A stretch of 64,000 nucleotides of DNA from Bradyrhizobium diversitatis (GTDB lineage Bacteria > Pseudomonadota > Alphaproteobacteria > Rhizobiales > Xanthobacteraceae), in the NCBI RefSeq assembly GCF_016031635.1, contig NZ_JACEGD010000043.1, positions 1 to 64,000 on the forward strand, given 5' to 3'. The number at the start of each line of letters is the position of its first letter. Position 1 is the first letter of the stretch. Below are positions 52,036-59,151 of the stretch, in pieces. Made by a program: the position numbers and the translations under genes. The notes beneath the pieces are model-generated. The model was not told the origin of the DNA. It saw only the letters and a list, made by a program, of their open reading frames with translations, and did not search any database.

Positions 52036-52757
52036 TGAGAGCTCTTCGGGTCGTTGCATCCGCCGTCGCGGCCTCCTTGGCCGCGATCGGCGCCGTAGCG
52101 GCCTCCCTGGCCGCGATCGGCCTTGCGCATGCACAGGATGCGACGAGCCTGAAGAAGCAGATGCCCGGCCAGTGGGAGCTCTCGACCACCGAGCGCAGCA
52201 AGACCTGCGTCGTCACGCTCAAGAGCGACGCGGCGGCGCAGGGCTTCAAGCTGGAGCTGGAGCCGGCCTGCAAGACCGCGCTGCCCTTCACGAAAGATAT
52301 CGTCGCCTGGAACGTCAGGGGCCTCGACATCGTCCGCTTGCAGGACGCGACCGGGGAAGCCGTGATCGACTTCACCGAGGTCGAGGCCGGCATCTTCGAG
52401 GGCCTGCGCCAGGGCGAGGGCGTCTATATCCTGCAGGATCTCGCGGCCGCGCGTTCGATGGCCAAGTCGATGGACCAGATGATCGGCGACTGGTCGATGG
52501 TGCGCGGCAACGGCCAGCCGGTCTGCGGGCTGACGCTGACCAACACCGAAGCGGACTCGGACAATTTCCAGGTCTTCCTCAAGCCGAAATGCGACGCGAC
52601 GATCGCGCAGTTCAACCCGACGCAATGGCGCCTCGAACGCGGCCAGATCATCCTGATGTCGAAATCAGGCGAGGCCTGGCAGTTCGAGGCCGACGACCAC
52701 GCGCAGTGGCGGCGCGTCCCCGACACCGCCGATCCCCTGATCATGCTGCGTCAGTAG
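52035..52757 (+). CDS. exported protein with two AprI/Inh-like inhibitor domains
   Basis: 240 residues. Signal peptide with an internal duplication (AVAASLAAIG twice), cleaved probably at AHAQD. Two domains of the AprI/Inh metalloprotease-inhibitor lipocalin-like fold: about 42-135 (MPGQWELSTTERSKTCVVTL ... PACKTALP) and about 150-240 (MIGDWSMVRGNGQPVCGLTL ... KPKCDATI), each with a Cys pair. Its start overlaps the dehydrogenase stop. Why an inhibitor-like protein is tied to this operon is unclear. Confidence 0.82.
   Translation: MRALRVVASAVAASLAAIGAVAASLAAIGLAHAQDATSLKKQMPGQWELSTTERSKTCVVTLKSDAAAQGFKLELEPACKTALPFTKDIVAWNVRGLDIVRLQDATGEAVIDFTEVEAGIFEGLRQGEGVYILQDLAAARSMAKSMDQMIGDWSMVRGNGQPVCGLTLTNTEADSDNFQVFLKPKCDATIAQFNPTQWRLERGQIILMSKSGEAWQFEADDHAQWRRVPDTADPLIMLRQ
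52062..52121 (+). repeat. 30-bp tandem duplication inside the signal peptide
   Basis: Units at 52062-52091 and 52092-52121 (gccgtcgcggcctccttggc and gccgtagcggcctccctggc, each then cgcgatcggc) differ at two bases. Each codes for AVAASLAAIG, so the hydrophobic core is doubled. Confidence 0.9.
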
Positions 52758-52797
52758 GCGCGGGCAGGCCGCAGGCTCTCCGGCCTTCCCCCGCAAG

Positions 52798-52918
52798 CGC
52801 AGGGCAATCGCATATGAAGACTTACAAGAGGTCGTTATGCCCGGGCTTGTCCCGGGCATCCACGTTCTTTGTGCCGTGTAGCCAGGCGTGGATGGCCGGG
52901 ACAGGCCCGGCCATGACG
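52798..52918. repeat. inverted copy of the element at 49201-49325
   Basis: gcagggcaatcgc, acgacct-type spacer, atgcccgggcttgtcccggg, catccacgttctttgtg, then gtggatggccgggacaggcc. It is the reverse complement arrangement of the copy at 49201. It lies between the converging inhibitor and muramidase-like genes. Confidence 0.85.
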
Positions 52919-52958
52919 CTGTGGAAACTGTCGACGTCCCTCGCGCCTCATCCGTGTT

Positions 52959-54350
52959 CTACGTCGTCACTCTCGGTGGCGGTGCGGTGCCTTGCGACCA
53001 TTTCTCCATCTTGCCGAGCACGCCCCAGACGGCGAGCGCGAGCGAGATCGGCATCGCGAACTGGCTGATGCCGGGCACGGCGGTCACGATCGTTCCGAGC
53101 AGTCCGGCGAGGCCGCCGGCGTTGGGGCTCGCCGTCACCGACGAGAGCAGCGCCGTGAGCAGCGAGCCGCCGATGCCGAGCGCGGTCTTCTTGCCGTCGA
53201 GCAGCTTGCCGACGGTCTCGCCGAGCGCGCCGTTGACCTGGCCCAGCATCGGCTTGCCTCTGCCCGTGTTGAGGAGAGTGCTGAGCAGGTCGACGACCTG
53301 CTTCAGTTGTTCGACGGGGGCGGGGCTCGCCGGGACGACCGGTCCCGGCACGGGCGCCGTCCTGTTGATGAGCGAGAAAAGCCGCTCGAACAGGCTGATC
53401 GGGTCATTCGTGGCAGGCAACGTCCTGCTCGGCACGGTCGTCGGCAGCGTCGCGCCGCCGGCCGACGGTCGCAGCAATTGCGCGAGGTCCTCCAGCCGCT
53501 TCAGGATCTGCGACAGGTCGACCGCCTGCACCGGGCCTCCAGCCTGCGTCGCGCGCGTGATCGCGGCGACCGTGGCCGCATCGAGAAGCCCGGTATCCCT
53601 CAGGCCGTTCTGTTCCTGAAACTGCGAGACGGCGGCCCTGGTCTTTGGTCCGCTGATGCCGTCCTCGGCGAGCGGCGGATTGGCACCGAGCTTGTTGAGC
53701 GCCTGCTGCATGAGAATGACCGTCGAGGCCACGTCGTCCTCGGGCTCGCCGCGGCCGGCGAATTGCGGGTTGCCGTCGAGCGTGATCGAGGAGTCGAGTG
53801 ACATCATCGCATGCAGGATCACCGCCGTGCCGAGCTGCGAATCGACGTGATCGGAGTCGAACACGTGGTCGCGAACGAATTTTCCTGCCCTTGCCTCCGG
53901 CGGGCCGTACAGCGTCGAGCCGCCATAGAGATAGGGCGAGTTGACGCCCTTGGCGTGATAGCCGAAGCCGTTGAACGCCTCAAGCCGGAACATCATCCGC
54001 GCGATGCTCCAATCGTTCGCACCAATGAAGTTCTGGATTCTGAACGCGTCCACGGCGCCGTCCACGAACGTGGCAAAGGGGCCGCGCCCCTTCGGAACGA
54101 GCTTCGTCACGCGATGAAGCGACTCACCGTTGCCGAGATAGGTGTCGAAATCGAAGTTGGACTCGCGGTAGTGGCAGAGTGCGGTGAAGAACCAGGGGAC
54201 GCCCGTCAACCGCTCGATCTGTTGATACGTCGCCTTGCCGTTGAGGGCCTTGCGGGCGACAGCATTCGCCTCGGCCATGCGTCCGGCCCGGATCTCGAGA
54301 CCGGCCCAATTCCGCTCATACTCGTTTTTCAATCTTTCGAATGAGATCAT
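52959..54350 (-). CDS. peptidoglycan-binding protein, putative muramidase
   Basis: 463 residues from ATG 54350 (GGGAG upstream). Residues about 15-210 look like a lysozyme-type catalytic core (PWFFTALCHYRESNFDFDTY with a plausible catalytic Glu, then SPYLYGGSTLYGPP). Residues about 225-275 are a PG_binding_1 domain (LNKLGANPPLAEDGISGPKT, then RAAVSQFQEQNGL). The C-terminal half is Pro/Leu/Gly rich and ends with a hydrophobic ISQFAMPISLALAVWGVLG. No signal peptide and no phage genes around it; holin-like partner not found. Confidence 0.75.
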   Translation of the reverse strand: MISFERLKNEYERNWAGLEIRAGRMAEANAVARKALNGKATYQQIERLTGVPWFFTALCHYRESNFDFDTYLGNGESLHRVTKLVPKGRGPFATFVDGAVDAFRIQNFIGANDWSIARMMFRLEAFNGFGYHAKGVNSPYLYGGSTLYGPPEARAGKFVRDHVFDSDHVDSQLGTAVILHAMMSLDSSITLDGNPQFAGRGEPEDDVASTVILMQQALNKLGANPPLAEDGISGPKTRAAVSQFQEQNGLRDTGLLDAATVAAITRATQAGGPVQAVDLSQILKRLEDLAQLLRPSAGGATLPTTVPSRTLPATNDPISLFERLFSLINRTAPVPGPVVPASPAPVEQLKQVVDLLSTLLNTGRGKPMLGQVNGALGETVGKLLDGKKTALGIGGSLLTALLSSVTASPNAGGLAGLLGTIVTAVPGISQFAMPISLALAVWGVLGKMEKWSQGTAPPPRVTT

Positions 54351-54601
54351 TTTCCGCTCCCGCAAATTGACTGAATGATCGCCTCTCCGTGCAAGCCAAA
54401 GTGAACCAGATGCCGTGATCAGCGTAACTCCAGCGTGATCTCCCGAAATCTGGCAGGTCGCCGGCCCGGCGCATGTGAAATGGCTTACAGCTTCGGCGGG
54501 AAATCATTGGTAGAACCGGGAGCGCGTGCGACCACCGTTCGGGGGAACCGGCTCGGCCCTCCACCCGTTAGCGATGAGACGGTCCGGCAAGGGAATCCTG
54601 C

Positions 54602-54976
54602 ATGGCCAAGCGCGTCCTCGCGATCGGCATCGAACCCGGCAATGCGGACTACAGCGCGTTTCCGCAGGTCACGCCGGCGCTCGTGCGCGGCCATATCGAG
54701 GCGCAGCTGTTGCGCCTGCGCGATCTCGGCTTTGAGGTCACGAGCTGCCTGATCGATCTCGACGCGACAGCCGAAGCCGCCGTCACGGCGGCGCTGCAGG
54801 AGGAGCGCTTCGACTGCATCGTCATCGGCGCCGGCCTGCGCGAGCCGAAGGAGCGCCTGCTGCTGTTCGAGAAGGTGCTCAACCTCGTCCATCGCATGGC
54901 GCCGAACGCCGCGATCTGCTTCAACACCACGCCGGCCGACACCGCGGAGGCGGTGCAGCGCTGGGTCGAGCCGTGA
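54602..54976 (+). CDS. conserved hypothetical protein (Rossmann-like)
   Basis: 124 residues from ATG 54602 (AGGGA upstream). Alternating beta-alpha pattern: KRVLAIGIEPGNADYSAFPQ, RLRDLGFEVTSCLIDLDATA, DCIVIGAGLREPKERLLLFE and NAAICFNTTP. Resembles a response-regulator or nucleotide-hydrolase-like Rossmann fold without its phosphoacceptor pattern. I do not recognise the family. The 236-bp gap upstream of it contains no visible gene. Confidence 0.65.
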   Translation: MAKRVLAIGIEPGNADYSAFPQVTPALVRGHIEAQLLRLRDLGFEVTSCLIDLDATAEAAVTAALQEERFDCIVIGAGLREPKERLLLFEKVLNLVHRMAPNAAICFNTTPADTAEAVQRWVEP

Positions 54977-54988
54977 AGTCAATCCGCT

Positions 54989-55465
54989 TTAGGAATAACC
55001 CCGCCCGTGCGGCAATCCGTCGAAAACATGGGGAAAGACTATTGAGGCGAGAGCGAGGATAACGGCAGCCCAAAAGGCAGCGTGCTCAACGTAAGTCCAG
55101 TACTCGGCCTTCATTTTCCTACACCAGGCGGGTCCGATGGACGAATCCCAGAATTTTTTATAGCTGCTAAAGCCGGGAATGCTGCTAGCAATAATACCTC
55201 CAGCGCCGCCCGCTATGCACACCAACACAGCGGAGCACAGGAGAAGTACGGGGCTGAAACGGATTGGGGCTTTGTCACTGGCCGCGAATAGCGCACCAAA
55301 AATCGTTGCTATGGTGGTGTACAGCCCGATGTGAAACTTCGTATAGTCAAACAAGAGCTTTAATTGCTCAAACTCGATATTCGCATCGTGAGGTTCCCCA
55401 TCCGTGTCCACGGTTGCCTCCAGATCATGAGTCGAGTTGCCACTGATTCCGTCGACTGAACCCAT
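54989..55465 (-). CDS. hypothetical inner-membrane protein, atypical composition
   Basis: 158 residues from ATG 55465. N-terminal 45 residues are acidic and soluble (DLEATVDTDGEPHDANIE); then about three membrane segments: FHIGLYTTIATIFGALFAAS, FSPVLLLCSAVLVCIAGGAG and AAFWAAVILALASIVFPHVF. Base composition is visibly lower in GC than its neighbours, suggesting recent arrival. No family recognised. Sits between a hypothetical gene and radC. Confidence 0.6.
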   Translation of the reverse strand: MGSVDGISGNSTHDLEATVDTDGEPHDANIEFEQLKLLFDYTKFHIGLYTTIATIFGALFAASDKAPIRFSPVLLLCSAVLVCIAGGAGGIIASSIPGFSSYKKFWDSSIGPAWCRKMKAEYWTYVEHAAFWAAVILALASIVFPHVFDGLPHGRGYS

Positions 55466-55494
55466 CACGTTCGCCTCCGCGTCATGAAAGATCG

Positions 55495-56208
55495 CTAGAT
55501 CAACCGCATCCCCCGCAGGCTGGCGTGCCCGTTCTTGCCGACGATGATGTGGTCGTGCACGGAAATGCCGAGCGGCTTGGCGATGTCGATGATCGCCTTC
55601 GTCATCTGGATGTCGGCTTGCGATGGCGAGGGATCACCCGAGGGGTGATTGTGGACCAGGATCAGCGCGGTCGCGGAGAGTTCGAGCGCGCGCTTGATCA
55701 CCTCGCGCGGATAGACCGGGGTGTGGTCGACCGTGCCGGTCTGCTGCACCTCGTCGGCGATCAGCTGGTTGCGCTTGTCGAGGAAGAGCAGGCGGAATTG
55801 CTCCTTCTCGGCAAACGCCATGCTGGTCCGGCAATAGTCGATCACCTCGTTCCAGGACGACAGTGCATTGCGGCTGTTGACCCCGCCCTTGGCGACGCGA
55901 TGCGCCGCTGCGGCGATCAGCTTCAGCTGGTTGATCGCGGACTCGCCGATACCGTCGACCTCGCGCAGCCGCGCCACCGGGGCATGGACAACCTCGGCGA
56001 ACGAGCCGAACGTCTTGATCAGGATTTTCGCCAGCGGCTTGGTGTCCCGCCGCGGCAGCGCCGGAAACAGCGCCATCTCGAGCAGCTCGTAGTCGCTGAG
56101 CGCATCCGCGCCCGCGCTGTAGAAGCGTTCGCGCAGCCGCTCGCGATGGCCGTGATAGTGCGGCACGTCCTCAGGCTTGCTCTTGTCGTGGTCGGACTTG
56201 GCGGGCAT
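55495..56208 (-). CDS. radC: RadC/JAB1-MPN domain protein
   Basis: 237 residues. N-terminal helix-hairpin-helix part ([38 protein letters not shown]) and a C-terminal JAMM metalloprotease-like domain with [18 protein letters not shown]. This is the chromosomal RadC layout, historically linked to DNA repair although the activity remains unproven. Solitary. Confidence 0.92.
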   Translation of the reverse strand: MPAKSDHDKSKPEDVPHYHGHRERLRERFYSAGADALSDYELLEMALFPALPRRDTKPLAKILIKTFGSFAEVVHAPVARLREVDGIGESAINQLKLIAAAAHRVAKGGVNSRNALSSWNEVIDYCRTSMAFAEKEQFRLLFLDKRNQLIADEVQQTGTVDHTPVYPREVIKRALELSATALILVHNHPSGDPSPSQADIQMTKAIIDIAKPLGISVHDHIIVGKNGHASLRGMRLI

Positions 56209-56263
56209 CGGCCGCCAGCATTGCCCTGTCGGAGGAATTTTTCAATCGGCAATTGTAATCGCT

Positions 56264-57184
56264 TCAAGGCTTCCGCATGGGTGCAGTCACCGCTATGACC
56301 CCAATGACGATGAGCAACATTCCGGCCAGCATCGACCAGGTGAAGCTCTCGCCAAGGAGCGTGGTCCCGAGCGCCACGGCGAAGCCCGCGCGCAGATAGC
56401 TGCCGCTCGTCGTGCCGAGCGGGCCCAGTGTGCGGATCAGGTGGAAATAGATCACCATTGCGAGCGCGGTGCAGACGATGGCAAGGCCGAGCACGGCTGC
56501 GATCGCCTGGCTCGTCGGTGCCAGCGTCCAGGGCCGGTCGAGGACGGTGGCGATGGGCAGCATCAGGGCGGCGGCGCAGCTCATCGCGCCGGCTGCCGTG
56601 ACGACCGCGGGAAGCCCCGCGAACCGCTGCCCCCAGATCGGTGCGAGCGCATAGCAGAAGCTCGCAGCCAGGACGGCGGCCTGCGCCAGCGGCGCGGTGG
56701 CGCCGATCCCTGAGAACGCGTCAACCCCCATGGTCAGGGCGACGCCCGCGAGGCCCAGCGCAACACCGATGATCTTGCGGCCGCTGATCGTCTGTCGTCC
56801 GCGCCCGGTCAACATCGCGATCGCAAGCACGAACATCGGCGGGGTCGCGTTGAGCACGCCGGCGAGACCGCTGGTGATGTGGGTCTCGCCCCAACTGATC
56901 AGGGTGAAGGGTAGCGCGCTCTGCAACAGCCCTTGCACGACGAAAGCCGCCCACACCGGCCCTTGGTTCGGCAGGGCGTGCCCCTGCGCGAGAGCGATCA
57001 TGATCAAGAGAACAGCCGCGATCGTCACCCGTACGGCGACCATGGTGAAGGGCGGAATCGTCGGGATCGCGACCTTAATCAGCGTGAACGAGCTGCCCCA
57101 GATCAGGGAGAGAAGCAGCAGCAGCCCGATCTCGAAAGCGAGACGGGTTTGCCCTGACGACGTCTGTTGCGCCTGTATGCTCAT
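56264..57184 (-). CDS. EamA/DMT-family transporter
   Basis: 306 residues from ATG 57184; the longer frame upstream has no family content and crosses the divergent regulatory region. Ten hydrophobic segments in two EamA repeats: IGLLLLLSLIWGSSFTLIKV and FTMVAVRVTIAAVLLIMIAL in the first, QAAVLAASFCYALAPIWGQR and MLAGMLLIVIGVIAVTAPM in the second. Exports small metabolites or drugs; substrate unknown. Divergent from the Ada-like regulator with two dyads between. Confidence 0.9.
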   Translation of the reverse strand: MSIQAQQTSSGQTRLAFEIGLLLLLSLIWGSSFTLIKVAIPTIPPFTMVAVRVTIAAVLLIMIALAQGHALPNQGPVWAAFVVQGLLQSALPFTLISWGETHITSGLAGVLNATPPMFVLAIAMLTGRGRQTISGRKIIGVALGLAGVALTMGVDAFSGIGATAPLAQAAVLAASFCYALAPIWGQRFAGLPAVVTAAGAMSCAAALMLPIATVLDRPWTLAPTSQAIAAVLGLAIVCTALAMVIYFHLIRTLGPLGTTSGSYLRAGFAVALGTTLLGESFTWSMLAGMLLIVIGVIAVTAPMRKP

Positions 57185-57241
57185 GCGATCTGCTCCGGGA
57201 TCCGTCGACACCATGATCGGGTGCGGCGATGCAGGCTGGCC

Positions 57242-57312
57242 GAATTCGGACCTCATCGCCCGGTCGAGTCCGAATTCAGCTACTCGGTGGCGCGCCTTGA
57301 AACTATAGTTTC
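57242..57312. promoter_or_regulatory. two dyads between the DMT exporter and Ada-like gene
   Basis: GAATTCGGAC (57242-57251) and GTCCGAATTC (57268-57277) are exact inverted repeats 16 bases apart. GAAACTATAGTTTC (57299-57312) is a perfect 14-bp palindrome ending three bases before ATG 57316. Both lie in the 131-bp divergent gap and are likely operators. Confidence 0.55.
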
Positions 57313-57315
57313 GGC

Positions 57316-57942
57316 ATGACGACAGGCTCTGCGCATCGGCAAACGCTGCCACCGCATCTCGATTGGGAAACCTGCGACCGGGCGCGGCTCGCACGGGCGC
57401 GCGCCTTCGACGGCCTGTTCTTCTCCGGCGTCCGCTCGACGCGGATCTATTGCCGGCCGGTGTGTCCGGTTCGGCCGGCCCGCTCCGAGAATGTCACCTT
57501 CTATGCGACCGCGGCGGCCGCCGAGCGGGCCGGCTTTCGCCCGTGCCTGCGCTGCCGGCCGGAAGCCGCGCCGGGCTCTCCGGCCTGGATGGGGACGGCC
57601 ACGACCGTTGCGCGCGGCATGCGGCTGATCCACGACGGTTTTCTGGATCGGGCGTCCATGACGGATCTCGCGGACGCGCTTGGCGTCGGACCGCGCCATC
57701 TCCTGCGTCTTTTCATGCGCCATGCCGGGGCGAGCCCCAGCGAGATTGCGGCAACGCGGCGCGTGCAGGAAGCCAAGCGTCTGATCGACCGGACTGACAT
57801 GACGTTGGCGGAGATCGCCTTCGCCGCGGGCTTCGGCAGCGTTCGGCGATTCAACGATGCGTTTATCGCGACCTACAAGAGGACGCCATCATCCTTCCGC
57901 CGCCGGTGGGGGCGCGATGAGTCTTGGTTGAATCGATGCTAG
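57316..57942 (+). CDS. Ada-like regulator (AdaA metal-binding domain plus AraC HTH)
   Basis: 208 residues. Residues 20-85 form the Ada zinc domain with its four Cys (IYCRPVCPVRP and FRPCLRCRPE); the first, YC, is the residue methylated by phosphotriesters in Ada. Residues about 95-195 are an AraC HTH pair (MTDLADALGVGPRHLLRLFM, LAEIAFAAGFGSVRRFNDAF). There is no C-terminal O6-methylguanine methyltransferase or AlkA domain, so it is an AdaA-type sensor-regulator. Divergent from the DMT exporter. Confidence 0.88.
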   Translation: MTTGSAHRQTLPPHLDWETCDRARLARARAFDGLFFSGVRSTRIYCRPVCPVRPARSENVTFYATAAAAERAGFRPCLRCRPEAAPGSPAWMGTATTVARGMRLIHDGFLDRASMTDLADALGVGPRHLLRLFMRHAGASPSEIAATRRVQEAKRLIDRTDMTLAEIAFAAGFGSVRRFNDAFIATYKRTPSSFRRRWGRDESWLNRC

Positions 57943-57972
57943 CGCGGGCAGAGGCATCGCGACACACTCCGG

Positions 57973-58130
57973 TGTCGTCCCGGACAAGCGTAAGCGCAGA
58001 TCCGGGACCCATATCCTCAGGAGAAAATTGTTCGAGCGAGCTGACAACCACGAGTTTTCGCCAAATCCAATCCTGTGGCTATGGGTCCCGGATCTGCGCG
58101 CGCTTAAGAGCGCGCTTGTCCGGGACGACA
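57973..58130. repeat. composite palindromic repeat, about 158 bp
   Basis: tgtcgtcccggacaagcg with gatccgggacccata on the left; ctatgggtcccggatctgcg with gcgcgcttgtccgggacgaca on the right. It lies between the Ada-like gene and an ada-like fragment. Confidence 0.85.
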
Positions 58131-58137
58131 GCGGAGG

Positions 58138-58185
58138 GACGGGAACGGCCACCACCGTGGCGCGCGGCATGCGCTTGATCAATGA
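58138..58185 (+). pseudogene. fragment of an ada-like gene
   Basis: About 45 bases (encoding GTATTVARGMRLIND) match 57588-57635 of the Ada-like gene (GTATTVARGMRLIHD) at roughly 35 of 40 positions, gap-free. The fragment starts right after the palindromic repeat and fades before the map stop codon. It looks like the residue of a second ada copy. Confidence 0.55.
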
Positions 58186-58222
58186 TATCGCAACAGCGCC
58201 AGGGGAATTCTGGCGATCGGAA

Positions 58223-59041
58223 TCACCCGATCTGCTTCTCGCCGTGCCGCTCCGACAGCGTGAAGATCTCGACGCCATCAGCGGTGACGCCGACCGAGTG
58301 CTCGAACTGCGCCGACAGCGAGCGGTCGCGGGTGACCGCGGTCCAGCCGTCGGAGAGAATCTTCACGTGCGGCTTGCCGAGATTGATCATCGGCTCGATG
58401 GTGAAGAACATGCCGGGCTTGAGCTGAACGCCTTCGCCGGGCCGGCCGACATGGATGATGTTCGGCTCGTCGTGGAACATGCGCCCGAGGCCATGGCCGC
58501 AGAAATCGCGCACCACGCTCATGCCCTGCGGCTCGACGAAGCTCTGGATCGCGTGGCCGATGTCGCCGGTGGTGGCGCCGGGCTTCACGGCGGCGATGCC
58601 GCGCATCATCGCTTCATAGGTGACCTCGATCAGCCGCTCGGCCTTGCGCGCGATCGGGCCGATCGCATACATCCGGCTGGAATCGCCATACCAGCCGTCG
58701 ACGATGAAGGTGACGTCGATGTTGACGATGTCGCCTTCCTTCAGCGGACGGTCGCCAGGCATGCCGTGGCAGACCACGTGGTTGAGCGAGGTGCAGGTCG
58801 AGTAGCGATAGCCGCGATACATCAACGTCGCCGGATAGGCGCCATGGCTGAAGGCGAAGTCGCGGACGAATTCGTCGATTCTCGAGGTCGGCACGCTCGG
58901 CCCGACGATGTCAGTGAGCTCGTCGAGGCATTTTGCCACCAGCGCGCCCGCCTTGCGCATGCCGGCAAAGGCGCTCGGCCCATGCAGCTTGATCTGTCCG
59001 GTCTTGCGCAGGGAGGTCTCGGTGGCTTCGACGTAGCTCAT
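58223..59041 (-). CDS. map: type I methionine aminopeptidase
   Basis: 272 residues from ATG 59041. Pita-bread fold with the five metal ligands: Asp in VNIDVTFIVDGWYGDSSRM (two Asp), His in CGHGLGRMFHDEPN, Glu in FTIEPMIN and Glu in QFEHSVGVT. Substrate-contact TSLNHVVCHGMPGDRPL is present. Removes the initiator Met from nascent proteins; essential in most bacteria. Confidence 0.95.
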   Translation of the reverse strand: MSYVEATETSLRKTGQIKLHGPSAFAGMRKAGALVAKCLDELTDIVGPSVPTSRIDEFVRDFAFSHGAYPATLMYRGYRYSTCTSLNHVVCHGMPGDRPLKEGDIVNIDVTFIVDGWYGDSSRMYAIGPIARKAERLIEVTYEAMMRGIAAVKPGATTGDIGHAIQSFVEPQGMSVVRDFCGHGLGRMFHDEPNIIHVGRPGEGVQLKPGMFFTIEPMINLGKPHVKILSDGWTAVTRDRSLSAQFEHSVGVTADGVEIFTLSERHGEKQIG

Positions 59042-59151
59042 GCGGATGCGGTCTTCCTCGATGTCGGTGGAAAGGCTTGATTTCAGGCCCCAATTTAATG
59101 ATTGGCGGCCTTCATGCAAGCCGAGCCTACCGGCCCCGGCCCGAAAGCGTC

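Noticed and set aside
52959-54350. Prophage or gene-transfer-agent cluster around the muramidase-like gene
   Set aside because: No capsid, tail, terminase, holin or integrase gene lies within several kilobases on either side.
56264-57394. Longer DMT transporter starting at 57394
   Set aside because: The extra N terminus has no hydrophobic or family content and would run across the divergent Ada-like gene and its operators.
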